Assembly (NCBI GenBank): GCA_000310025.1
Contig: FN649733.1
Coordinates: 4,329-43,683 of the forward strand
Reading direction: 5' to 3'
Source of the DNA: Ectocarpus siliculosus
Lineage: Eukaryota; Sar; Phaeophyceae; Ectocarpales; Ectocarpaceae
Length of the DNA stretch: 39,355 bases
Shown here: positions 23,242 to 33,702 of the stretch, in pieces
Position numbering within the stretch: the first letter of the stretch is position 1
Layout: the number at the start of each line of letters is the position of its first letter
The notes under the pieces: generated by a model
Databases searched by the model: none
What the model was told of the DNA's origin: nothing
Seen by the model: the letters and a program-made list of their open reading frames with translations, nothing else
Position numbers and translations under genes: made by a program

Positions 23242-24790
23242 CCTGCTGATGGTTGCCTCAATTATAGTAGACCCGGCCTTCGGAAGGAGGGGTTAGAATA
23301 GACATATGCTTTCCGACCGACCGGCGGGAAAAAAACCCCTCCTGAGAACCATGCGGCTGTCATTTGGAGTAGACCCGGAAACATAACACGGTACAGCTAA
23401 CGATGCGGCGGTGGGCAAGGGCCGTGGTTACAGCACGTGAAGGGTTTTAGCGTTCGTTTGCGGAAGCTGGAAGCCTGTGTTCGGTCACTCCTGTCCACTG
23501 GCGGATCAGACCGAAGCAGAATATCCGTGAGACGTGCGGTGTTTCCCGTGATGTTCTTTGACTCGCTCGTGCACCTTTCGGACTTTTTTTTTATGGTTCC
23601 TCCTGTTTCGAGTATAATACCATGGGTAAGTGCTTCAAGTCGTGTGACGCATTGCCGCGATCGGGTTTGCTGTACATGCTGTGACGTATTTGAAGCGAGG
23701 AGACGTGGCTTCGATCCACCTTGCCCCGCTTGAGCAACGTTCGCTGTCCATTCGGCGAGCAAAACGTGTGGGGTGCGCTCCATGGTTGTCGCCTTCACAG
23801 AAATTTGACCGCATAACTACTGCTGTGGTTGAAGGTGATCATCAGTTGGTAACTTCGCAAACCTTGTGAAGCATGGGACATCGGTTCAGATCTCGGAGCA
23901 CTCATCCCACCCACACCACACCTACATAGTGGTGTCAGTGTCGCTATATTTTGGTGTGGTTAGTGTCCGTTTAGCCGCCGAAGGAAAGGAAAACCTCCGG
24001 CCAATCACTGCCGCGACGTCAGAGCACCGTGTATGTTCCTGCAAGTGACCCACTTTTCGGGAGTTATGTCTTGAGACGACCCTTCCTTTTGTGAGCCCGT
24101 TGGCAAAAAGGAAAAGGGCTTCGGTTGAGGCCGGGGCTACCCCGGGCTGATATTCATCGTCCAATCAGCACTTGAGGGTCAGAACTAGCTTGTCCCATAC
24201 ACGCTTGGCTTGAAGTCTGCCATCAACACCCATGGGGACAAATGGTCGCAGTATGACTTTCAAATCAAACCACGTCGTTGCTTAGACAGACGGTCTTCTA
24301 CTAGGACGACTCAGCTGGCTTCAACGCGCAGGAACCTCTCGACCACTACTGGACTGTACTCTTAAAATTACCTACAAACAAAGGCACCTCCAAATTGCCC
24401 GCCCGGCAAACCTCATGCATTATCCCACCACAAGACGCAACAGCGTCTGCACCGGTCATACAGTACACCGGCCCGCACACAAGATACACACACAGGCGGA
24501 CAGCACGAAGGGGAGTGACTTACTAACATAGTACAGAATTTGCCGGATTTTGTCTTTGTCGCACAAAAACAAAGCGGCACCCCTTGACGCTAATATACCC
24601 CGCCAAAAGTTTGTAACCGCCCGCCAGAGGAGTCTTCTGACGCAACGAACGACAAAGGGCGGGCCTTGGGTAACTACCCCCCCCGCACAACACACTGCTC
24701 GTGCCCGGCAGCTCTCCGGCAGTACGGGTACAGCCCCTACCCGACTGTCAGCAGTGACATCATCATCAATCATCAAGCCAGGTTGTCGCG
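23242..24790. other. Gene-free stretch between convergent PCIF1 and DHHC genes
   Basis: The two genes converge here, so the stretch should hold both 3' untranslated regions. Just after the PCIF1 stop, GGAGGGGTT (near 23286) can pair with AACCCCTCC (near 23333), and GAGTAGACCCGG-like text occurs twice (near 23268 and 23370). An unrecognised 133-codon open frame on the - strand (23397-23798) shows no family resemblance and no splice partners. Confidence 0.55.
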
Positions 24791-25860
24791 TCACATGACA
24801 CCGCTGCTGGTATCCCCTAGACCACCCCCAGACGCCCTCAACCGGGCGACCAGGCCAGGCGGGGGCGTATCGTGCGTGCCCGAGAACCGAGCGACGCAGT
24901 TGGCCATGCAGCCCTGGTCGAATGGGTTGTGGTACTGACCGCTGTAGTTGGGCGCTAAGAGGTAGTCTACCCGCCCCATCATGTGATGCTCGCTGGTGGT
25001 GAGGTTCTGCCTGATGAGTTGGCTGAGGCGAGGCGAGGCGAAACGACAAAGAGCAAAACCGTTGAGAGCGATGTGGAGCAGGTCAGGGATGGGTGGGCGG
25101 GGCACATAGGGGAGCGTACCCAGGGTATGAGTTTTTTCGCAATACTCATACCTGACGTGCGCGCACGCACCCCACTCAAGATGCACGCGTACGTGCCGCA
25201 GGAGCTATCTCTATCGTTTCCTACTGCATCTGCATCTGTACAATAACCCAAAAAATCACTGGTACAAGATCAGCGGGGGCGAGACTACAGCTACCCAGTG
25301 CGCGAAGACGGCTATCGTTTCCTACTGCATCTGCATCTGTACAATAACCCAAAAAATCACTGGTACAAGATCAGCGGGGGCGAGACTACAGCTACCCAGT
25401 GCGCGAAGACGGCTACAGCCCATTGAAATGGTGCCATGCAAGTCGAGACGGACTCACGCGTGATACATGAAGAGCAAAATCCCGAAGCCGGCGAAGAGGA
25501 ACGAGTACGATCCAGACACCACCACCGCCCAGCTCAAGCCTATGTGCCACATCCAGTCCACGCACATGATTGTGTAGGACACGGTGCTGACGAGCAAGGA
25601 AGAGCGTTGCGGAAACAGCGATAGAGGGTCAGAGCCAAGACGTACCTCACACGACCGCCAGGCAGGGGAGAGCGGTAGGGTTAACACACCGATCGCGCAA
25701 ATCACAGTCTCATAAACTGACCGAAGCACATAAATCCACCAAGAAAACAGCGGCACCTCTCGCGCGAACGACACTCTCCGACAGCGACCGACACACTTTA
25801 AATTAACAATAAAACAGCCGCACCGCCCTGCAGCAAGCAGCAGCAGCAGCCGCACCACTC

Positions 25861-25896
<36 letters not shown>

Positions 25897-28800
25897 CGAA
25901 TGACAACACCCACCTCGCCACGAGGAAGATGACGTACAAGAAGAACCACCGGTAGTTGCCCGCGCCCACGCAGTTCCCGACGAACGGGCAGTGGTGGTCG
26001 AAGGCCCTCACGCACCGGCGGCAGTTCCTGCAGTGCCGCGACCGCAGGGGCCTCTCGATCGCGCACGTGTAGCACGCCGAGCTCGACACCGAGCCGGCCC
26101 CGCTCTCGAGCCTCATCAAGCTAGACGTCGGGTCTTCGACGTCAAGGTCGTCGTCGGAGTCGTGGTCGTGGTCCGCCTTCTTTCCCGTCAAAACGCGTAC
26201 TCGGCGGTGGAACGCAAACGAAACCTTAGGGTCCGTCGGGTCCACGAACCTGATGACGGTTTCACACCAAGAGGAATGCAGCAGCAGGAGTTGTTTGGGC
26301 GGGGAGGCTTGTCAGTTGCGGGGGCGTAGGATACAATGATGCGGCTTGCCGACAGCAGCCATCACGTAAATTACCACGAAATTTGCATACCAGCAAGCAT
26401 CAAAAGAAATAGTTCCCAACTATAAGACATGCAGCAGCGGCATCGACCCCGCTGTGGAGATCTTGCCTCCGGTGAGAGTGTGAGAGTCAATTGCGACCAC
26501 GACCAGGTGCATCATGACAGAAACAGAGATACAGTAGGAGGTGTGGAGGTGTGGAAATCGCCGTCGTTTATTCTGCCGAATCCACCGCAACTCGATGCTG
26601 TCAAGACAACATGCATCCTGTCATGCGATCTCACTTGCTATTAATAGATACACCTTCACCCGGTTGTCTTGGTACAGTATTCGTGCAGACAACACACGGC
26701 GCACGTTACCCCCCCCCCTCCCCTCCAGGCCGAGCAAAAAAAAATCCCTCTCCTAGAAGCCGGCACCACCATTAACCAACTACAGCAGTAGCGGCTGCCG
26801 TTTAAGAGACATGGGTTAAGAGAAAGCGGATGCAAGATAGAAAAAAGTGTCCTGTCCCGACCCTCTCTTAAACCGTAAAGCCGCTACTGCAGTACGAGGC
26901 GCCCCCTCACCCCGGGTTCGACACCCACGTCAGGAAGAAAGACAGCCACAACAACAGCTGCGACACCGTGGACACCAGCAGCAGCATGTCGTGGCCCAGA
27001 GACAGAAACTCCTCTCCGAAGAATCGCTGCGTCGTCACCCACATCGCGAAACCCTGGGGCGGTCAACGAGGAATAGAACGTCGAGGGTGAGACCGGGAGG
27101 CGGCGAGAGTAGGACCGTTGCACGAGGCCGGTGAGGATCGTGGCAGCCGAGTTCAGCTTGGGGGCGAGTATCGCTGTCTCGTAGCCGCCTCATTCTGTTC
27201 TCGTAACCGCAGTTAAAATAGCGGCCCACGCTCAGGCCAATGGTGTTCTTGTTGTTGTTGCTGTTGCTGTTGTCTCCACATTGAAAACCAATGCGCCACC
27301 GTTTCTTGTTAATTGCGTCGAAGAAATACATGTACCACAGGTGTAACGTGGAATGTCCACACAAGGAGGCTGCACTGCCGCGGAGCGCTATGTAACCGCA
27401 ACAAGGAGCCGAGCACGACAACCAACGACAGCACGACTCTTCGTACGTACGGATCACAACACGCTTGAGCGAGGCGCTCGGGAAACAGCCAGGTTCTCTC
27501 CCCGTGATCTCAACACCTTTGGTTCCGCCCAGCGATCGCGAGGGGCTGTTGGCATAAAGAACGGGCGGGGTAAACTTCTCCCCCCCCCCCCTCCAACCAA
27601 GCTTGAGAGTTAGATTGTTCATCAACTAGGGTGTCGCTACCGACAGGAATTTTCAACGCAATATATCCCACAAGACCTACGAAAAGCCTAGCCTCCCTTT
27701 AGAGTATCGGTATCCTCACGGGTAAGGAGTGCGGAGCAACTAAGCTCTCAGAGTGATTCAGCAAAGGGGGGCTCGCGCGCCGCCCATTCTTCACCGTAAA
27801 TTAACACACACATCTGTAACGGGTGCTGGTAAGCAGCTTCCAAAACAGCGGCAGAGGGCTCTACCTAGTGCCATCTCAAGCACTTCCAAGGCAGCAGGAG
27901 TGGTACCAAGCGTGCGGCGTATTTACCAAAATTTAACCTTGCACATTCAATTCGACATTTAACATTCCACATTCAATTCAACGTTTTGACTAGCGTTTTT
28001 CATCGCGCCCATGCTCGTACTATGCCCCTGCTATGCTTCCACTATATCGGCAAGTGAAGCATGGCATTTATTTGACTGGACTAACAGGCGTCGTCGTCTC
28101 GTGGAGAGCGGTTGGAAGGGGCACTGTTGGGCGGTCACGGGAGATGCAGCCAAAAGCGATCGATCAAGGATTCCCCCCCCTCCCTGCTCGAATGTGCGTT
28201 CGTAAACGGAGACCGACAGAAAGTCGCTGGTCTGGTTGCGGGCGGTCGTGACGTGACGAAAATGGAGTTCGACGCATCGCGAGACCCCATGATTCTAATC
28301 GGGTTAGAAGGCGGCTTGTCGCCATTCTGCGCGCCCATGACGAAGCTACTTTCCCTGTCCAGGCCAAATCGCCATTTCCCCTTGGTGCGGCCAGGGCAAT
28401 TGGGTGCAGAGCGGGAGCGGTTCGAGCGGGCTCCCGTCCGGCTGCACCAGCCTTGCCAGTTTCGCTGCTAGCTCATGCACTCGGACATGGGGTCTCGCGA
28501 TGCGTCGAACTCCATTATCGTCACGTCACGACCGCCGGCAACCAGACCAGCGACTTTCTGTCGGTCCCCGTTTAAGAAGGCATGTTCGAGCAGGGAGGGG
28601 GGGAATCCTTGATCGATAGCTTTTGGCTCCATCACCGTGACCGCCCAACATTCACACTCGACCTATGTCTCACCATCAAGACGAGGTTGAGAGGCAAAGG
28701 CCAACCGGCCCCCTGCAGCCCCTCCCCCGTCTCGCACGCCGCCCTCCACAACGTGGGAGTGCGCGCAAGCTTGAGGAACACGGCGGGGCTTAGCCAAGAC

Positions 28801-28914
28801 TGCCCGGCTCCACTGGTGCGCAAGAACAGCTCCATGGAAGACTGGGGACGGGGCGGCAGCAGCAGCAGCGGCGGCGCCAGAGAGAGAGAGGGAGAGAGAG
28901 GGAGCGAGAGCGAG

Positions 28915-28955
<41 letters not shown>

Positions 28956-31900
28956 GGGGGGGGGGAGAAATGCAGGTGGGCAAGATGTGAATACCGGTAG
29001 AAAACTGCCCTTTTTACCCCTTGATACCCTGCCATCCAGAAGCACTATCTCGACGTTACAGCAGTGGCCTCGCACCTATACTATATACTTGTAGCACAAA
29101 GCAACCATACAGATGGAAAACCAGTCTGTGTTTAGGCATCGATGGGATTCGATGCTTGATTGCTTCTATTCGATTGGGTTGAGTCTTTGCGCCACCCAGC
29201 GATGTCTCCGTTCCTTGTGTCGCACTGCTGCCACACACCTGCTTCTTCTTGAGAGCGAGGTCCAGCGGCGTCTCGTTCTTCTTATCTCTGGCGTTCACGT
29301 TAGCCTTTGCCTGCCCACGGAACAGGACAAGCTTAGAGTTAGCGGCCTTCAATTCTTCTACGAGGATTGTTTTGTCATGTACAATACCTCGTGGTTACTG
29401 TTGGTAGATAAAACTCGCGGTGAACCAAAGGAGCCCGAGAGCGGAGAGGTCATGAAAAGAATAACCTTGTACATCCCCGCGATTTATGCCTATTCTTTGA
29501 TAACGAGCTTGCCTGCCGTGTCCAGGGGTAAAGGCATCAGCGCGCTACCATAGCCACCAACAACGTCATCTCCTCGCCAAAAATAGCGCCGGCACGGTCG
29601 CGCCACGGGCAGACTGCCTGCCTTACCTCGAAGACAAGGTATTCCGCCGCATCTCGGTTCCCCCTCAGAGCGGCAAGGTGCAGCGGAGTCTGGCCGTACA
29701 CGTCCTCTCCCTCGGGGTCCTGACCGGCCTTCACCAGCATCGACAGCACCTGAACATGACCTAACGTTGCATCATCAATAGCATCAAGACGCGGAGAGAC
29801 AACAAAATGGTGGAAGTACCTCTTGAGAACCTCATATGAGACCTGCTTCCTTCGTGCATCAGCATCAAAACGAGGACAGGCATTAAATGGTTGTACCTCC
29901 TTCCTAGGTACGGTCGGCGGTCCTGGTAGGTATGGTGCCGCTATAGAGGGCAGTGCCGTTATTCCTAATGGGGATTGTACTGAGAAATGCACTTGTGCCA
30001 AGCGATTTCGGTGCCGCCTGTAGAGGGCATTCCGCTATTGAGGGTACCGTTATTGCGGACCGTCGACTGTATATCAGATGGCCCGCTTCACTCATGATAA
30101 ACGTGCGGTCTTCTTTTATTCGCGAGAAAAAGGTCTGACAAGGAGGCGCGTTCGCTTGGAGCCCCTTTCCATTGAGGTGTTACATGTACACAGCAGCTAC
30201 TGTACTGATAATGACAGCATTGTGACGACGACAACACCAACAAATGTGTACAATGCTCCTCTCATTAAAATCAAGCCAAATCCGAGAGCACACGGCACCA
30301 TATACTTCCAACGCCACTAACTGGGGCTACGCCACGAAACGAGTACGCCAGCTGCGCCCACCTCCCCTACGCCACCTTTCACCCACACTGCATCATAGCA
30401 TGACTGGACTCCAGCGCGCTGTAACCGCCATTGAAACACATTGATGTGGCTGCCATTGTTGAGACCGCGAGGCGCACAAGAATACTAGGGGTACCTTTGT
30501 AGGCTGCCCAGTGCAACGCGGAGTCTCCCACGCTATCGACGGACGCCGGGTCACAGCCGTGATTGCTCAAGTATATCACCAGCTCCACGAAGCCGTACTG
30601 CGCCGCGATGACGAGTGCCGTGCAACCCTGCAGGCCAGACACATGAAATCACCACCACCACCACCAAAAAACAAACGACGGGGTTGGGGTACAGTACAGG
30701 GGACGCATTGCCACAGCAGCATCGGGAAAACGAGTGGTACATCGTTTGCCGGATACAGCGGTGTGGAGTATTCTACCCGCGCCACCGAAACAGTATCCTG
30801 AAACCGTCGAGACACAAAGCTGCATGGAGAGATCTACTTAGATCTACGTGATTCTCATCCCACCAGGAGTAAATTACGTCACACCATCAAATCACACGTG
30901 ACAGGTCTTCCGTCGGTTGGGCGGAGGAAGGGAAGGGAAGGCCCAAGACTAAATACACATACCACATCAGCGGCTGATTTTCAACATCAACAACATCACC
31001 AGAGACAGAAACCCAAAACTCATGCTTGTCATATGTTCTACCATGCCTGGTTATCGCGGCCCAGGCTGTCCATGCCAGCGGCTGAATTCCATCACCAAAG
31101 CGACAGCAAACACCAACGCTCAAGCTTGCCGTCTGTTCTACGGTCCATACCGCCTGTTCCACGGTACGTACTTTCTGTTCCACGGCGCACACCGTCTGTT
31201 CCACGGTACATACCTGGTTATCGCGGCCTTCTGGGTCCGCGCCTCCGGGCCCGAGAAGCCATGCCGACGCTCTTAGCCTCCCCTCCGTGGCCGCCCAGTG
31301 AAGTGGAGACATACCCACGGGGTCCTTGCTAAACTCGTTTGGGGGGCACCCCGCATCTGCAACAGCAGCAGCAGTAGTGCCGTGATCGTCGCAACAACAA
31401 TGGCACACGCAGCAATATTGCATAGGTTCGTCGCATCTATTCTGGCGCCAGTCTAAAGACACCCTTCGTTCGTTGTACGTTTAGACGCATCAGCTGGGGT
31501 CAAGTTGGGCGGGCAAACAGCAAACTATTAATAAGTACCATGTTGGAATTGGAATATCGTTGATTTAGCTATGGTCTAGGGAATGCTGTCATCATAAAAA
31601 GCTAAGCTGCGTTAGGCGTTACTATTCGTCGTGTGGGAATACAATAGCTTCTATTTAAGAGCAATCTTTCGGTAGTACGGCGGACTGGATTTCTACTCTC
31701 TGTATGATATACACAGTATGGCATTTGCGCAACAACGCACACAACAGCGACAGACAACAGAGGGATTCTCAAAGTGTCTAGTCGACGCACGCCACAACAG
31801 CAGTATAATAGTAATAGTTCTATAATAGACAGTTGTTGCGTTGTCCAAGCTTGTTCTCGACACGTCATGCTCCCACTTCCTCCTCAAGCTCGTCACATGA

Positions 31901-33273
31901 TGCGCACCACACAGGCGCGCTGTCACCAACCGCAGCACAGCCCCATACTCACTAGCCAAGAGCTCGAGCATCGCCACGTCCCCGGACTTCGCCGCCCAGT
32001 GCATGAGGGTATGCCCCTGGCCGTCCCTCCTCTTTAGAGCGGCGGGCAGGTGCTCGGACGTGCTGGAGCACAGCCGTCTCAGGGTGGCCACATCCCTTGT
32101 GCGCACCGCCACGAGCAGCTGGCTGGCAATCGTTGCCTCCTGCGGGTGCAAGCAGTAAGCAGTACCAAGACGAATCGAATCAAATGGCGACCGAAGGAGA
32201 GGTTTGTCACGTCCGCAAGCCGTTGGTGCTTGGATGCCAGCAGGCAACTTGCTGCGGTGACGGCGCGACCCAAAATGTATACGAAGAATACATCTACATT
32301 TCGGCCAAGAAATGCTTCGACCAACGTCGGGCAAGAGGGCTTGTGTTAATGATATGTAGATATGCATGCATAGCACGATCGTATTCCAACGTAACAGGAG
32401 AGACGCGGACGGCAGGAGAGCAACTGGGGAACAGGGCACACCAGGGAGACAGCGCTATCTCCGAACGCGGCGCTTCTTGCGGCACCGCGAGACTGTCAAC
32501 TGTCAACCTTGCCGCCATAGCCGACGTTCCTTTAATACAAGGAGCCCGTCGAAGGCCTGCTGCTGTGGAATGTTGCGAAAGGTTCCACGGCAGGACTGCG
32601 GCGGCGTGTCACCGCTAATTTACACCTGCTGTTTTCGGTTCGTCGCCTGAACTATGCATACTTGTAATCTCCTATTATAATAGGAGTACCAATCTTGGTC
32701 GGGTTGTGTCACCCACGCATGCCGCCAAGACATGAAAACATCGGCTGGCACGCAAGCACCACACTGATAATACTACGCTACATACGTGCAAAATACTTCC
32801 GCCGCAAAGCCGCCTGTACTCACACTCAGAGCGCCGGTGTCCGTGCTCTCCGCCCCAGGCGCCGTCCTCACAACGTTGGCCATACCGTCCATGTCCATAA
32901 CGCCGCCGCCGCCGCCCGCCCCTGCCCCGGCCATCATCGGAGCAATCAAGGAGAGCCGCTCCGCTGCGGCCAATACATCGGGCGGCGCTCCTTTCAGGCT
33001 CTCCTCGATGTTGCCTACGCCCATGAGCCCTCCGGCACCGGCACCGCCGCCTACGGGCAGCCCGGCAAGCCCGCCAGGCTGCTGCTGCAAAGTCGGCATC
33101 AGTTCCATGCCCGGTTGCACGGTGGTGGCGTTGCTGCCTTGGGGTTGGCCGAGAGCGCCCCCGGCGGGAAAGGAGGCCGAGGCGTTGGCGGAGGAGCAGT
33201 TGCCATGGCTGCATTGCTGCCCGGAGCGGCACTGCTGGTTGCCAGCTCGTCTGCTGCCGAAAAAGCTACTCAT
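24791..33273 (-). CDS. Ankyrin-repeat DHHC palmitoyltransferase (HIP14/Akr1 type)
   Basis: Eleven exons join in phase: 32824-33273, 31953-32139, 31214-31356, 30495-30627, 29627-29760, 29239-29310, 28674-28841, 26911-27053, 25914-26249, 25458-25586 and 24791-25010, giving 704 residues. The enzyme moves palmitate to cysteines of membrane-associated proteins, usually at the Golgi or endosomes. Residues 1-150 are Gly/Ala/Gln-rich. Ankyrin units follow at about 185-373 ([83 protein letters not shown]). A membrane segment ends in SNPGFVDPTDP, then comes the Cys-rich domain with DHHC at 561-564 (Cys564 catalytic), two further membrane segments, and a tail with [15 protein letters not shown] as in HIP14. 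The first of the two membrane segments expected before the catalytic domain was not found, so a short exon may be missing between 27054 and 28673. Confidence 0.93.
25211..25412. repeat. Perfect 101-bp tandem duplication
   Basis: 25211-25311 and 25312-25412 are identical by eye over all 101 bases. They lie in the last intron of the DHHC gene, 45 bases inside the donor of exon 10. Perfect identity means a very recent duplication or an assembly artefact. Confidence 0.97.
25830..25896. repeat. (CAG)n tract in DHHC intron 9
   Basis: An interrupted then pure CAG run, reading CTG on the sense strand, begins about 20 bases after the exon 9 donor. It produces a spurious poly-Leu extension of the DHHC frame. 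Confidence 0.92.
27241..27290 (+). repeat. (TTG)n-TCTCCACATT element, copy 3, degenerate
   Basis: Mixed TTG and CTG units are followed by TCTCCACATTGAAAACC, matching the copies at 2457 and 18447. It lies in DHHC intron 7. Confidence 0.65.
28125..28650. repeat. Foldback element: inverted repeat with about 165-bp arms
   Basis: The left arm 28125-28292 starts TGTTGGGCGGTCACGG and ends at GACCCCATG. The right arm 28486-28650 is its reverse complement, ending CCGTGACCGCCCAACA, at roughly nine matches in ten. The arms enclose about 193 unrelated bases. It lies in DHHC intron 7 and would fold into a long hairpin in the pre-mRNA. No clear target-site duplication flanks it and no transposase frame lies inside, so a non-autonomous foldback or MITE-like element is likely. 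Confidence 0.93.
28879..28965. repeat. (GA)n tract and G run in DHHC intron 6
   Basis: On the sense strand it is a C run then (CT)n leading toward the exon 7 acceptor at 28842, the same placement as the (CT)n tract before VDR exon 4. Confidence 0.92.
30966..31080 (-). repeat. Displaced duplicate of the DHHC exon 3 end and flanking intron
   Basis: The + strand text CCTGGTTATCGCGGCC, which is the complement of the exon 3 end and its donor at 31214-31228, recurs at 31048-31063. CAGCGGCTGA also recurs (30967 and 31077). The downstream copy has GC where the functional site has GT, so it looks like a dead copy of the exon end left inside the intron. Confidence 0.7.
31130..31213 (-). repeat. 21-nt x4 tandem repeat starting at the DHHC exon 3 donor
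   Basis: Four 21-nt units follow exon 3 directly. They open GTATGT, GTGTGC, GTACGT and GTATGG, and each carries ACCGTGGAACAG or a near match. The first GTATGT is the splice donor itself. The period keeps the frame open past the donor, so a read-through product would gain VCTVEQT-like repeats. Confidence 0.93.
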
Positions 33274-33650
33274 GGCTTGCCAGAGACGCCTGCTGCTGTG
33301 TGCATGGGGTGGTTGGGTCGTGCAGGGGCGATACAATCGAGACTTGGTTGTGGCAAACCTGATTGTGTTTTTCTGCAGAGCAGAGGTGATAGTTCAGAGA
33401 GGATATGGAAATGAAGCCGTTGGGGATAGATAGTCATCTTCCAAACGACCATTGGGATATGCGGCGAGTGCTGCAGCAGGGGCGAACGGGCAGGAGTTGC
33501 TGAGGGTAGGTCTTAACGAAGAAATCAGACCACGAAATCACATTCAGAGTTGGTTATAAGACCGGAAGATCCAAAGAACTCTGTTGTTGATTGGCTGAAA
33601 TGTTATGGAACCCGTCGAATCTTTAGGACTTAAAACAGGACGACCCAAAA

Positions 33651-33702
33651 CCAAATCGGGATTTGAAAAAACGTAAACTGATTTAATCGGATCCCGATTT
33701 GG
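33651..33702. repeat. 12-bp inverted repeat CCAAATCGGGAT / ATCCCGATTTGG
   Basis: The two arms are perfect complements separated by 28 bases, in the DHHC-INTS6 intergenic region. It could be a hairpin or a paired binding site; no factor is known to me. Confidence 0.85.

Noticed and set aside
27300-27400. [12 protein letters not shown] segment on the - strand as the missing DHHC membrane exon
   Set aside because: No acceptor and donor pair gives the phase 0 to phase 0 exon required between exons 7 and 8.
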